Of a stretch of DNA of 64,000 nt, positions 1 to 12,078 are shown piece after piece. The position numbers were made by a program, and so were the translations under genes. The notes below the pieces were generated by a model, which ran no database searches, had not been told where the DNA came from, and saw only the letters and a list, made by a program, of their open reading frames with translations. The stretch comes from Adiantum capillus-veneris (taxonomy: Eukaryota > Streptophyta > Polypodiopsida > Polypodiales > Pteridaceae), in assembly GCA_014529385.2 (NCBI GenBank), contig CM043959.1:14509809-14573808 (forward strand), in the 5' to 3' direction. The first letter of the stretch is position 1. Every line of letters starts with the position of its first letter.

Positions 1-2206
1 AGACGTCCCAGTTAAGAATCCTGTTTAAATCAAGGAGCCCACTGGTCCATTTATGATCAAAGCATCACAAAGCCACTCCAATCAGAGACAGAAAGTGCAA
101 GGTAAAGCCTTATGGCAGTCACCGACCATTCAATCCATATATGAGATTACAAGGTAAAGAATGATGGTGACCTCACAGACCTCATGTTCATCAACACCCT
201 TCTGCATATCATGAGCCAAAATAATCCATTCAATAAGTGTAAAGTAACTATCTAAGGTAATCACCCACCAGACAATACAACTATCAACTATATCAATGTT
301 TTAAGTATAGGTGTGTGTAACTAGATGTAGCAATCAAAGTCATTTGCAATGATCAAGTGTGTGTAGCTATTTTACTTAAATAAATAAGCACAAAAGAACC
401 CAACAATTCAAAAGACAACTGGCTTTCAACAAGTGACCAAGGATAGCACAAAAACAACTCAATATTATAATTATTTTGTACATTGTAATATGAATGAGGT
501 CTCCTTTAAGTGTAAAAGTAGAAGGGAACTTTTGTATTTGTCTGCTTCAAAAAGTGGGAATCATTTGGTATATGAACGATGGACAACAACAAAGCCCAGT
601 AATACGTTTCTTCTTAGTGAAAAAAGAGAAGAGATGATTAGCTTTTCTAGTTAAGAAGCAAACCCGTTCATCATCACCATTGAAATCCAAAAAATTCAAA
701 TTTTCTCCCAATAGGAGTATTTACTAGCGTTGGGAGTAATAGATTTATGAAACTATAGAGGACTAGGCCACTAGCTGCCTCTTAGATATGCTCATGAAAC
801 CAAAAGTATACAATAAGAGCAATTCTTACCACAATGGGATACTTGCTACCCATTGAATGAATGCATAGACTTGTGCTGGTCCAAAAGAGAATGAGAAATT
901 AAGGTAAATTCTTGAAGACAAACCATAAGAGATGGTGTAGCCAAAGGATAGAGGCTGTGCAAGATAAGTTAGGGTCCGGCCTTTTGCATTGACATTTCAA
1001 AAAGGCTCTAAAGGTATTCCAAAAATTCTTAAGGAATTTTTTTGGGTCCTTGGATTTTTCTTGGTTAATGGGCCTTTTCTTCATGCTATAAGTGCCAAAT
1101 TAGAGAATTTAGAAGAATCTACATCAAAAAACTTGATTTTGCTAAGGTCATAAAAGAAATCAGAAGATAGTAAGTGCTTTGCTTGGATGATAGTGGCTTT
1201 ACAATTCTCTACAAGGTCAGGGGAGATACTACAAATAAGGCCTAAGGATTGAGAAAGGACCCCTATGATGGATGAGCTCAAAATACCAGAGCTTGTGGTC
1301 AAATTGAATAGAGTCTAATTCGACTTGTCTAGGAGCACTAAAGTAGAGAAGGCTACAGAGATGTTTTTAGAAGGAGATAAGTCACAAGCATGAAAAGCTA
1401 GACTAGACGATGCTTCTCTCTCTTCAAGGTCCAATAATCCAAGAGAGGGTTGAAAACTTCCACCGGAGATTTAAGCTCTATAGGCATAGATGGAATACCA
1501 TTTATTTATAAACGCTTATTTACAATATTAGGTAGAGATGAAACGTAAAAATTCAAATCCAATCATTTATAGATGTAATGTTAAAAGCAAACAGGGTTTT
1601 GTTTTCACATGATAATTTTCCAAAATCTAGGAATTTCTTGTGAAAACTAGGGTCCTTAAAATAGGATAAAATGCATTGTGTACCAATGGAAGGAATGGAA
1701 ATAGGAGCTTTGGTAGTAGCATTAAGTTTAGTCAACAATGGAATCCATTTCTCCTAAATAATACATGTAAACAGATAGCTCTCTAAACAAATTTCAACTA
1801 AATAGACAATTAAGCATATGATACTAGCCCGACCAAAGGCTATTTAGAAAATAGGGGTGTGTGTATTTCACAAATGGAATCATATGCTTAGGTACAATTT
1901 AAATTGAAATTTCAATACAAAATAAATTATATTTATGATTATAAATTATGAAAGAACCTAGCAGTAATCAATTATAAAAAGATAAATTCACAAAGAAATT
2001 GGATTTGGTAGAAGATGCTTTTTGCCACAAGCATTTCTAGCTGAGGGATGAGAGACTCACCCACCAACCAACCAGACAACACATAGCTAAAATTGATCAT
2101 TGTATTGAATGGGTGACAGGTGTAAAGTGTCCCCCATCCAAGTGTTATGGTTGTCATATCTAGCAATGTTTAACAACTTGCATTCTTCAATAATGAGGTA
2201 AACTAT

Positions 2207-2207
<1 letters not shown>
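1..2207. other. Unrecognised AT-rich sequence, no supported gene
   Basis: No open frame here exceeds about 75 codons. On the minus strand, short open frames at 1553-1738, 1081-1302 and 899-1084 follow one another and have protein-like composition, so this may be a worn coding relic, but I recognise no domain. No TIR, LTR boundary or RNA gene was seen. Confidence 0.5.
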
Positions 2208-2247
<40 letters not shown>

Positions 2248-2258
2248 GAGAGAGAGAG
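2208..2258. repeat. (CA)n(GA)n microsatellite
   Basis: About 19 CA units run directly into a short GA tract. Apparent open frames across it are low-complexity artefacts. Confidence 0.95.
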
Positions 2259-2574
2259 CAAAAAAGAATCACCATTTTGATAGAGAGGAGTTTTATTTTG
2301 ACAATTAGCACTTCTCACAACCTCTTATTTTATGATCACATAAGTTGAGAATATCTTCTAAAGACATTGAATTGACTATAAAAATGTTATTGTGAATACA
2401 CATGTATCTATAAATATTAAAAGTGTGTCCATATGACTTATAGATTTAAACCCATCACCACATTTGTAGTATATAATCCCCTATTGCATTTATCACAAAA
2501 CCCTAAATTTTAGTTTTGTATGGATGTAAAAAATATACCAATATACATATGCATTATGTCAAAATGTCTTTGTG

Positions 2575-2930
2575 TGTGTGTGTGTGTGTGTGTGATTTGA
2601 ATGAGTGATTGTGTATGTACACACGAAGGCACATGTGCACAAGAGTACACACATGTGTATGCATTTGTGTAGGTAAATATAGTGTATTTTCAAGTGAGAG
2701 TGTATTTTAATTTGCTTGTGTGTGTCTGTGTGTGCGCGCACCGTGAATGAGTGATTGTGTATGTACACACGAAGGCACATGTGCACAAGAGTACACACAT
2801 GTGTATGCATTTGTGTAGGTAAATATAGTGTATTTTCAAGTGAGGGTGTAGTTTAATTTGCTTGTGTGTGTGTGCTTGTGTGTGTGTCTGTGTGTGCGCA
2901 CACCGCACATGTGTGCACACACACATGGGT
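2575..2930. repeat. GT-rich block with a 146-bp tandem duplication
   Basis: A GT dinucleotide run is followed by two near-identical copies of a 146-bp unit starting at 2599 and 2745 (both begin GAATGAGTGATTGTGTATGT). The second copy carries an expanded GT/GC stretch near 2860-2900. The copies differ by only a few bases, so the duplication is recent compared with the surrounding decay. No coding function is supported. Confidence 0.92.
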
Positions 2931-5796
2931 GTGCAAATACAGCCAAAAACATTTCTACAAACATTGCAACAATTTCTTAACCAAATTTAACATTGATGAC
3001 ACAGGCCTTGAGTTAAACAACATATGTGGAATTGTGGCAAGGAGTAATGTCATGTTGCAAATCATTTTCAAGACTGTGATGTTCAAGGGGTACCTTGATG
3101 AATGATACAATCTATACTTTGATTGGCTTCACAACATATGTAGCTATCATAGAATCATGCTAAATGGAAAGTGAGAAAATAGCTTTTCAAGTTCTAAAGT
3201 GTAGTGTAACTCAAACTTGTGTATACTCAAGGCTTTCTTGGTTTGTAGCCATCACTCCTAAGTCCTCTTATGCAAGGGCAAGGATAGGATAGGCAATAGT
3301 GTGTGTGTGTGTACATGTGAGAAGGAGAGAGAATGATAAAAGACAACAAAGCTGAAATCCCTTTTTTCTTTTTTTAGGCAACACCCTTTTTTTTAAATTC
3401 AATGCCTAGAAGGGAGTTTGTGTGTGTGTGTGTGTGTGTCTCCAAAACTCCTTGCGTTTGGTGTGCTTGCGAGCTAGAGGGAGAAGATTTTAGAGTGTTG
3501 GCAAAGTAGTTTTCCATCTTTTGTCATTTCAAAAGAAAAAGTATAGGTGATGGTCCTAAATGTTTCCTTGTCAATGTAACCACTACATTTCAAAAGAAGT
3601 TGAAGATATTCAAAAAAGTGTTTGGATACCCTATTACCTTTCCAATTTGTGTAGAAAGAAAATGAGAGTTTCTTCAACGGACTTCAATGGCTGAACTTAT
3701 GTAACCTTCTTATTTGTGTATCTAGCAAAAAGGTAGTTTTAATAAGGCTTGAAAATGAAAATTAAGACCACCATTCAAATTTGAGGGTTGTGTGAAAGTC
3801 ACATCCAAACTTTTTTCTTAAACAATTTAAAAAAAAATAAAAAAAAGCACCAAAATAAATAAATAGAATAGAGAACCACAAGTTTTCTCCTAACTCTGAG
3901 AGTGGGAGTGTGATTTGTGTGTTTCTTTTTTCTTTGTAAAACATCAAGACTGAGTGTGTGGATGTGGATGTGTGTGTGTGTGTGTGCATGTGCAAATCAT
4001 ACTCTACCATTTTTGTGAATCAAATAACTTGGTAAAAGTTTAAAATATATTGATTTAGTTTCATATGGTAATAATCTAACAACAGTTAAGTGATGGTCTA
4101 ACTCATTCTTTATAGAACATGGATGTATGTGCATGTTTGTGTGTGCATGCATGCATTCTCGTGTATGAGGTCTTGTTCAGTTCTATGTGTGTGTGTGTGT
4201 GTGTGTGTGCGTGCGCGTGCATGCATGTGCGTGCATGTACTAGAATCAATAAACTAGTATCTAAACCTAAACAGGATAAGGTATTTGAAGTCTACCTTTG
4301 AGCATCACATTGAGACACACATTATTAAGACAATTCGGTCAAAAGTTACCACTTATAAGCTGAGAGTAATAGGTTCTCTAACAAATGTTCAATGTCATTT
4401 ATAGATATACTTTTCCAATTTAGCTTTGTAACCTCTTGTAGTTATCATAATGGAATGGATTATACATGGCAAACAGATTCAAACTGTTGACTCACCTTTC
4501 CATGTCCTCTCTAATTAATACCTTCTCCTCACCAAATTAATAAATCATGAAAATATTCATTACCATATGTTGTAGGGATATAAGGGGACACATATAAGGC
4601 TATTGAGATACCTTTCTTCCTTGCAAGGAGTAGTTTGACCTTGATGGATAGTTTAATGGCCCTTCTCTATAGGGAAAGCTTATGATTTGTAGTTGCATAG
4701 GTGCTATTACATTTAACACTTAGCCTAATTGTGTGATAATGCATCAACAGCTTCCTCTCTATAACGTCCCCGATTGTCTAAGATCGATGATTGGGAGGGA
4801 GAGTTTAACACATCCGCTCCGACTCCTCAATGCAAAGCAGAGGAACGATTAAGTGAGCTGCCCTAACTCTACATATCCTTTAGCGAGGTCACCCTAAAAA
4901 GGATTTCTTATCCATTTTGGAATCGCAAATAACTAGAACCCTTGGTTCATAGACTGACACATTTTTTCTCATGGAGTGTGAGGCACAGCTATCAGTCGAT
5001 CCCCTAAGGTTAACACTTAGTTCTTTGTTATCTATCTTCATTTAAGTCCACGTTTATGGAAAGCACCCAACTTATCAAGTCCACCCATCCGACGATTGGT
5101 TCGAGACCAATCCCTGCTTTCCACCCCACACACACCCGTATCTTCATTTTCTAATTACTACCACATTGTGAAACATTTACAAGAAATTTCTTAATTAAGT
5201 TTCCACACAATTTTTGTTCTAGTAGCCATATTTTCAAACATCACCAAGATAGTCTTCCATCATACAATTCTATCGAAAACAACCTACTTATTCAACTTAA
5301 CGGTTGATCATGACCAACTTGCAAAAACAATAAGATTTTTATCTACACCAACAGAGCCTTTGTACAAAGGTTTTCTTATTCATAATCAAGTATTCAGTGC
5401 AGGGAAACAACCTTCTTTGGGCACCAACCTAGCATCGTGCACCAACGTGGCACCAACGCGGCATGGGCACCAACATTGCTTACCAACGCGACATGGGTAC
5501 CAAACCCGCATCTCGCACCAACCTGACATCAAGCAGCCATCTGATTGATTTAGTCTCTATTCCAAAAATGCAATTGAATTCTCTTTCACCCAAACTTGAC
5601 ACAAATAGCATCTTTAACAGAAGACAGTAATCGTATGAACAAAGCATGTGTTTCGGTTTATACAGCCAGTGTTTTTCTTATGGTTTCCTAGGCTGATCTA
5701 ATTCATGCTTATCTACTATGTATAAACTTTAAAATAAGTGGTACCTAATTTGGATTTACGACAACGTTCTACTATTTTTGGGTGCCGTCAGCTATA
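2931..5796. other. Intergenic sequence with several GT microsatellites
   Basis: GT runs lie near 3300, 3419-3439, 3970-3986 and 4186-4224. Around 5430-5535 a short CACCAAC-type motif recurs irregularly, giving a spurious open frame. I see no gene, TIR or LTR that can be supported. A stretch around 5085-5110 contains a GGTTCGAGACC word resembling a tRNA B box, but no matching A box was found. Confidence 0.5.
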
Positions 5797-6034
5797 TTGG
5801 AAAGTTCATTTTGGGGACTACAATTAGGCATGTATCAACACACACTTCTATTGCCTACGGCTGATCCCAAAAATTCATGGAAATGGATACTTAAGTTTGA
5901 TGAAATTGCACCTTTATTGGAAAGCTCATTTTGGGGACTACAATGGGCATGTACCAACATACACTTCTATTGCCTACGGCTGATCCCAAAAATTCATGGA
6001 AATGGATACTTAAGATGATGAAATTGCACCTTTA
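5797..6034. repeat. 120-bp tandem duplication
   Basis: Two head-to-tail copies of a unit of about 120 bp start at 5797 and 5917. Both contain the words TTTTGGGGACTACAAT and TGCCTACGGCTGATCCCAAA. The second copy is about 2 bp shorter. Divergence is low, and no coding role is seen. Confidence 0.95.
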
Positions 6035-6351
6035 ACCATTTATCAATGGTTACATTTGTTGTCGGGGCCAGATACAGTATGCTCTCTAGTAGCAACCCCA
6101 AAATCCATTGCGTCATGTCCAATAATTAGGATACGTGTAGCTTCACAAGTTTAATAGTTATGTCCTCATGCCACATACCAATTCATATAATTATTTGATT
6201 ACAAACACCCTATGAAACTACTAGGACTCCACAAAAAATACATTGTTCCCACTTTTGTAGCAACATAATTTTTGCAATGTTTTATCTAATTATCATGCCT
6301 TAAAAATAGTCAACTAGTGTTTTAGTGACTTCCAATTTTGCATCCATGCTG

Positions 6352-6352
<1 letters not shown>

Positions 6353-6436
<84 letters not shown>
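6353..6436. repeat. (GT)n(GA)n compound microsatellite
   Basis: About 27 GT units run directly into about 15 GA units. It is the longest GT tract in the window. Confidence 0.97.
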
Positions 6437-6438
<2 letters not shown>

Positions 6439-7338
6439 CACAAAAATTGTGCAAAAATTGCACTCATAGAGACTTCCATACCTACCTTGGTTTGCCTTCC
6501 AAAGCATCAAACCATGCTTTGGCCTTGCCGCACATTACCAAGGGCATAGTGTTCATTTTACTCTCTTTATTCTACATAAGCAAAGTTCAAAATCTACTAT
6601 CCACTTGTTTGGGTTTTTTGTGAAAATTGGCCCATAGCTTCGTGCCGCCATCTTCATCAACTTCAAAATTGCTTTTTTTTCAACCAAGGACCAATATGCT
6701 CTTCAGTGGAGACACCAAAATTTGGGAAGGGGAAACTACTAAGGATGCTTGGTAGCAACTAGATGACCTCTCGATAGCTCGGTCTATACACAACACCCCA
6801 AACCTCTTGAAAACAAACCCGAGATTTTTGTTGTACACTTCAAAAGTGTGATGAGTCCCCCATCATCAGACTCTCACCTTATAGCACGTCTCTTAGACTG
6901 TGCCATGTCACGCATGACCTACGTAACTTCACCTTTGAGGCTTCGGTTATTGTCTCGGTCTTTGGTTATCGAGGGTCTTGGACCTTGGTATTGATTAAAC
7001 CAAGGTCTAACTAGTCTTGCTTTGTAGGCATAGGATGGGAATGAAATAAATATGTTATTGGAGACGAGTATCAAATTGAAGATAGCATGGTGAAGGGAGG
7101 GAATCTATAGTTTGCATGAAATTGTGTTTGCAAATAAATAAGAATATTAAATTGACATTATATATGAATTACAATGTAGATTATACATGAGGTTTATTTA
7201 ACTAAATATAGGATTAATTAAACGCCTATATACGAAGGGCTACAGAGCAAGACTAGTAATGTGGGAAAGAATGTGGAATCTATTATTCACCTTGACTTTG
7301 AGTCCGCTTGTTATCGAAATGTTTGCCGATGTCAAGAT
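6437..7338. other. Unrecognised sequence left of the DNA transposon
   Basis: No coding, RNA or repeat feature could be supported. The stretch ends at the ACA target-site word that precedes the left inverted repeat at 7342. Confidence 0.5.
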
Positions 7339-7341
7339 ACA

Positions 7342-7373
7342 CATTAGGGGAATTTTGAGGTCACTTTTGTGCC
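7342..7373 (+). repeat. Left terminal inverted repeat (32-bp core)
   Basis: Matches 17017-17048 in inverted orientation at 31 of 32 positions. The single difference is C here against T in the other end. The element boundary is set where similarity stops and the ACA direct repeat begins. Confidence 0.92.
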
Positions 7374-7669
7374 CTGTAAGAATATGTAGAGAGAGAATAT
7401 ATACTTTATTTAAAAAATAGTGAAATGTTTGTAAAAAGGTGAGTTTGCATCCTTTTTACCTCCACTGAAACATGTCATTGTCAAATCTTTCTAGGATCTT
7501 TCGTATTCTAAAAAATACTCCCTCCAAAACTAACGGAAACGTCAGTTCTGGCCCAAAATTCAAAATTTCCAAAAGCTGAAACAAACCTTTTCTATGTCGT
7601 CTTCTTCCCCATATCTGCACAGCTTTTTCCTATAGTACTATCTCTGACAAATACTGTTAACAGACTTCC

Positions 7670-10353
7670 ATGAGGAAGAGAAGAAGCTTATACCATCTAC
7701 ACATTGAGCTAAATGAAGAATATTGTCCAGTGCGCAGGAGAAACAAATGTGCAGAGGTGTTCTCGTCCATATTTGAAGCAATGCGGCAAGATCAAAAAAA
7801 TCACATTGATCTCTGGACTGATGGAAGATTGTATCCAGTGGACCCAATGACAAAGAGCACTCCCCCATTCTCAAATTGTTCATCTTTGATAAAATTTGTG
7901 GGTGATGGTCAAAGAGGGTTGCTGGGTTATACACAGAGTCTTGCGGCAGAGAGAAATATTCTTAAGTTAGAAGATCATTTGACCAAACAAATGATAAATA
8001 CTCTTAAACAACAACTTGAGGAATTTAAGAGAGCAACGAAAAGCTACAAACTCAGCTCAAACAAGCTAGAAGCAAGAATACAATGTTAGGAAACAGACAA
8101 AGAGAAAAGAAGTTAAAGAACATTGAAGCCTTGAGACGTGGTGGAGGAGGTTGCAGCAGGAGAATCAGAGCAGCAAGGTATTGTTATTTTATACGATTCT
8201 GCTTATGTTAGGTTGTTAATCTTTTTGTTAAGTTGTATTATGATTCTGCTCCACATTATTATGCTTATGTTATTGTTATTATGCTATTGTTCTTTATTAA
8301 ATGATTAATATTCAGTTAACTTTAATTTAGTTTGTTTATTTTGTTGGTGTCATTTGGACAATAATCAGTTAATTTTGTACCTTTTGATTTAGGACTTTGC
8401 TACAACCAAACTCTGCATCAAACATGGAAATGGCAGCTAAACATTATTGTGATGTTTTACCTCTCAAGGTTGCCAAAAAGATTTTCACAGAGAAGAAGTT
8501 TAAAAAGGCAAAGGAGCAGTGCATTGAGGGATTTTTGCAGAGCTCTTGCTTGGACAAGGAGGATGTGCAATATACTATGGATAAGGTAGGCATTAGCAGA
8601 GATGGTTATAACAAGCTTTTCAGAAATATGAAGTCAAGGTTAAAGCAATGTAAGGTCAGGTCCTCTTTGCTTCCAAAGCCATCCATTGTGCAGCAGGCAA
8701 GGAAAAAGATCAATGAGAGGACCACATTCATGGTACCTATCATGGTAAAAAGAGGGATCTTCAATTTGGCGAGTTCAATAATATTTTCCTTGACTTGAAG
8801 ACACTTCATAAGGAAATGATCAGATTCTATGAGCTGGAGCATAGAGAAGCAAATGGTGTTGTCAGTTTTGTGATAAAGCTTGATGAATGTGAGATTGTTA
8901 AGAACAGAAAAATTGAGAGGATTTCCATAACTTTAATGAACAGAGCATTGAAACCGAAGGATACCAAGTACTTCAGTGTGCAATCGAAGAAGAATGTCTG
9001 GTGGCTAGGTGCTTTTGAAGTAGAGAGTGAAGACTTTGATGTTCTGGATTGGGTTTTCCATCAAACAACAATACCCGAAGTCATTAATGCACAAGAATTA
9101 GGGGAAGAGCTTGAAGTTGAAGGGTTTGGAAGTTACAGGGTGGAATGGCACATGGGAGGAGACCTTAAAACCCTTAAATGTATGTACAATGTCTCCAAAG
9201 GAGCTATGGCAAAGAGCCCTTGTCTGTATTGTATGGCATCAGCAAAAGAATGTAATCCTGCAAATTGGAACAAAGCACCCAATAGGCATACTCAAGATCC
9301 AAACTTCAAAGAAGTTTTAAATATTCCACTTGCTAATGTCCACATATGCACTCTGCATGATCTTTGCAGAATTGTGGAGAAAATTGTACATCTGTATGTG
9401 GGGTTTGCCTGGAAGTTACAGCCAAAAGCAGCTAGAGATGCTGCAATCAAATGTATTGAAAGGGTTTTATCAAAAATTGGCCTTCACAGTGGTAAGGTTC
9501 AGAATGAAACAGACCTGAAGAGGTCTTCAAATGGAAACAATGTGCCTAGAAAGGTATCTGTTGGTGGTGTGAAGGCCAGAGCTTTCCTAGGGTTTCATGG
9601 CAAACTAGGAAAGGTAAATGCCAAGAAGGGTTCATCCAATGTGAAGTATAACCAGTGGAAAGCTCTCCACAATGCCATCAAAGATCATGGTCTTGAAGGT
9701 ACATCAAGAAACAAAAAGGCAGAGGTATGGGAATCACTAGACAAAGTATTTTCTTACTGTGATAAGACATCCTGAGGCAAAAACGATCTGCCAAATTTCA
9801 AGAAAGTGCTCAATAACTTCAGAAGTGCAATGAAAGATGCTTGGGATCAGGAATTCACACATTACATGGTAAGTTTTTTATTTATTTTTTGACCTTTTTA
9901 ATATGTACATACTTTTAGTTTGGAAGCATATGATTAATCTCATACTTACTAATTATTGACACACTTTTACTTTGCCAGCATATAATTTACAATCACACTT
10001 CCTGGTTTGTAAAGAGATGGGGCTCCCTGTCCATATGGTCTACACAAGGCATGGAGAAATCCCATTATCAAGCAAGAACCAAGTTTTTCAAGCATACAAG
10101 ACATGGAGGAGGTGCAGTGAAGGCAAACAGCTTGCTTGAGGTTTTCCAATGGTTCTATAGACAAATATGGCATAGAACCAGATCAAAAATGACAAAAAAA
10201 GCACTACTGAACTCAGATTTAGCAAATGCCTTACACAGGAACAAGCAGAAAAGAAAAAATTCATATAATAGTTCATCTGCAAATGAAAAATTCTTACAAT
10301 GGCTAGCTACAAGAGAGAGACAAGGTAGAAAGTGGGCCAAAGTACAGGTTTGA
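7670..10353 (+). pseudogene. Transposase-like protein, RNase H-like class, three exons
   Basis: This gene presumably mobilises the 7342-17048 element. Proposed exons are 7670-8177, 8393-9868 and 9979-10353, with introns GT 8178..AG 8392 and GT 9869..AG 9978. The N-terminal part carries LWTDGRLYPVDPM and FVGDGQRGLLGY, followed by a coiled-coil-like stretch. Next come VGISRDGYNKLF (helix-turn-helix-like), FVIKLDE with a candidate first acidic residue, GGDLKTL with a second, and a PCLYC zinc-type pair. Then follow LHDLCRIVEKIV and, in the last exon, STQGMEKSHYQAR with a HTRHGGG segment. The order acidic-GGDLK-CxxC-LH-GxEKxH is typical of a broad, poorly classified DDE-type transposase group (family knowledge, no search possible). 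Damage: a frameshift near 8080, another near 8735, and TGA at 9773-9775 that could come from CGA by CpG decay. The gene ends 6 bp before the converging gene. A relic homologue lies at 20552-22012. Confidence 0.8.
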
Positions 10354-10359
10354 GCAAAG

Positions 10360-11856
10360 TCAGTCTTTTGATGAAGGTACATCAACTTCACCCCTAAAAT
10401 TCAGAAACTTCTGCTTATTGTAGCCTATCATTTGTCTCTTGAGGTCCCCAGAGTGGGCAAGCACATAGGATACCATTGTTGCAAAATAACCAGCTCTAGA
10501 ACCAGTAAGGCCAGGGAAGAATCCAAAAATTCTGATGGCTTCCTCCTTTTCCACCAATATTAACTTCTCTAACCCTGGAGGAAGCTGATATGAACCAACA
10601 ACCTTTGCAAGTGCTTTAATTGCAAGCATTGGCAGCAATGGTTCTCTTGTAAACTTGTTATGGAATATAATGACAGTCTCTTTGTTGAGCTTCCCAATAA
10701 AGTGTCCCAAGCTCTGGTTCCTTCCTAAATTTAAGGGTCTGGAACCCTTCCCCCTACCAAGGAATTTGTCTGTGTCCAGTATTTCAATCTGCAAAAATAT
10801 GTCTTGGTTAATTGTTCAGCACATTAATAAGACAGGGCAAAATGGTCATTAACATACCTTAGGAGACTCATCCTCCTCAAACAAGGCAGGTTCCCATATA
10901 TCAATGGATCTAGTTGGCCTTACTTTATAATCTCTGGTCTTTTCCTCTCCCATATGCTCTATTTTAAGCCTTTTCTAGATCTCATTGAACTCCTCTTCAG
11001 AAGGTACACCCTGTTGCTCATATCTCAGAATAATGTCCTGCACATGCTTTCCAACACTTGAGCTGTCAATAAAATTTTCTACCTCTGTGTCCAAGACTGC
11101 TAAGGGGCAAGGTGAGTAATCAATAAATCCTATGTCATTAGATCCCCACTCAGCCAAAACTGCCAAAGCATAATCTTCCCTTCGATCAAAAAGATGTTGA
11201 ATGTCATTCAGCAAAACATATTCCTTTTTGTTAACTTTGTATGTGGGAAATGTTGCTGTGCAATGCAAAGGATCAACATCTTCATCCTCAATGTCAACAT
11301 TCTCCACTTCATCCTCAATGTTTAATGCTTTAAATTTTGCAATGTCCAGCATCTCAGTGCTTTGTAGCTTCTCTTCCTCTTCATGGAACTCCATCTCTAT
11401 CTCCTCTTTCTCCTGGTCCTCCTCAGCCTAGGAAATCTGCTTTAGAATCTCTTTGCCCTCTGGTGTTGGGAGTACACTGAAGAAAATGATAAGTCCAAGG
11501 TCATAATCTACCAACTGGCAATGCATATTACCATGAAATTTGCAAGGCTTTATGATCTTTTGCCAGTCTGGATGAAGGCTTGACCACTTCTTTGCAATAC
11601 CTGTCCTTGACAAGCTACCTGCTTTGCATATATCAACAAAATGAACAAGATTGTCAAGCCTGTGATCTCTGATCAATTCTGTATATATCTCTTTCAAGTC
11701 ACTAATTTGTGTAGAGAAGCCATCCACAAGTGCTTGAAGATCAAAGGCAGCATTAAAAATCTGTTTAACACTTTGAAATCTTGTAAGTTCATTAACTTTG
11801 TAAAGAAAAGACATCAGCCTGTCATCAGCGGTCTCTTGTATATCCTCTGTATCCAT
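10360..11856 (-). pseudogene. Transposon accessory gene of unknown function (~475 codons)
   Basis: I do not recognise this protein. Two exons are proposed: 10858-11856 starting at ATG (MDTEDIQETADDR), and 10360-10788. The intron 10789-10857 has a GTATGT donor and a TTTGCAG acceptor, and the frame continues in phase. The first half contains a conserved-looking KKWSSLHPDWQKI segment, a strongly acidic E/D-rich stretch, then DIQHLFDRREDYALAVLAEW. The second exon has FGFFPGLTGSRAGYFATMVSY. No membrane segment or signal peptide was seen. The reading frame is open except for two TAG codons (11428-11430 and 10975-10977), and there is no frameshift over about 1.4 kb. It converges on the transposase gene and diverges from the H3-Ulp1 gene, so it is clearly part of the element. 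A role in transposition or chromatin is inference from context only. Confidence 0.72.
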
Positions 11857-12078
11857 TATGACAATCCACAAATGCTCAGCTGAAAAAGAGAAAAGAGAAG
11901 TCTATCAAGACATTTACCACCCTTCTTTATATCAAGTCTACAAACAAATTAAAAGCATAAAATTGTCAAGCAAATTAAGCGCAAGAAAAAAAGAATTACA
12001 TAAAATTGTCACATGCTAAGTTTGTCACTTGCTATGCGAACTGTGAGGGGTTAAGAGAAACTCGGCACTTACTAACTA

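Noticed and set aside
5085-5115. GGTTCGAGACC as a tRNA or SINE B box
   Set aside because: No A box, cloverleaf or poly-A/T tail is visible at the right distance.
6325-6549. Open frames on both strands across the GT/GA tract
   Set aside because: They are produced by dinucleotide repeats and have no protein-like composition.
11201-11431. Ser-rich plus-strand frame
   Set aside because: It is the antisense of the acidic part of the minus-strand accessory gene.
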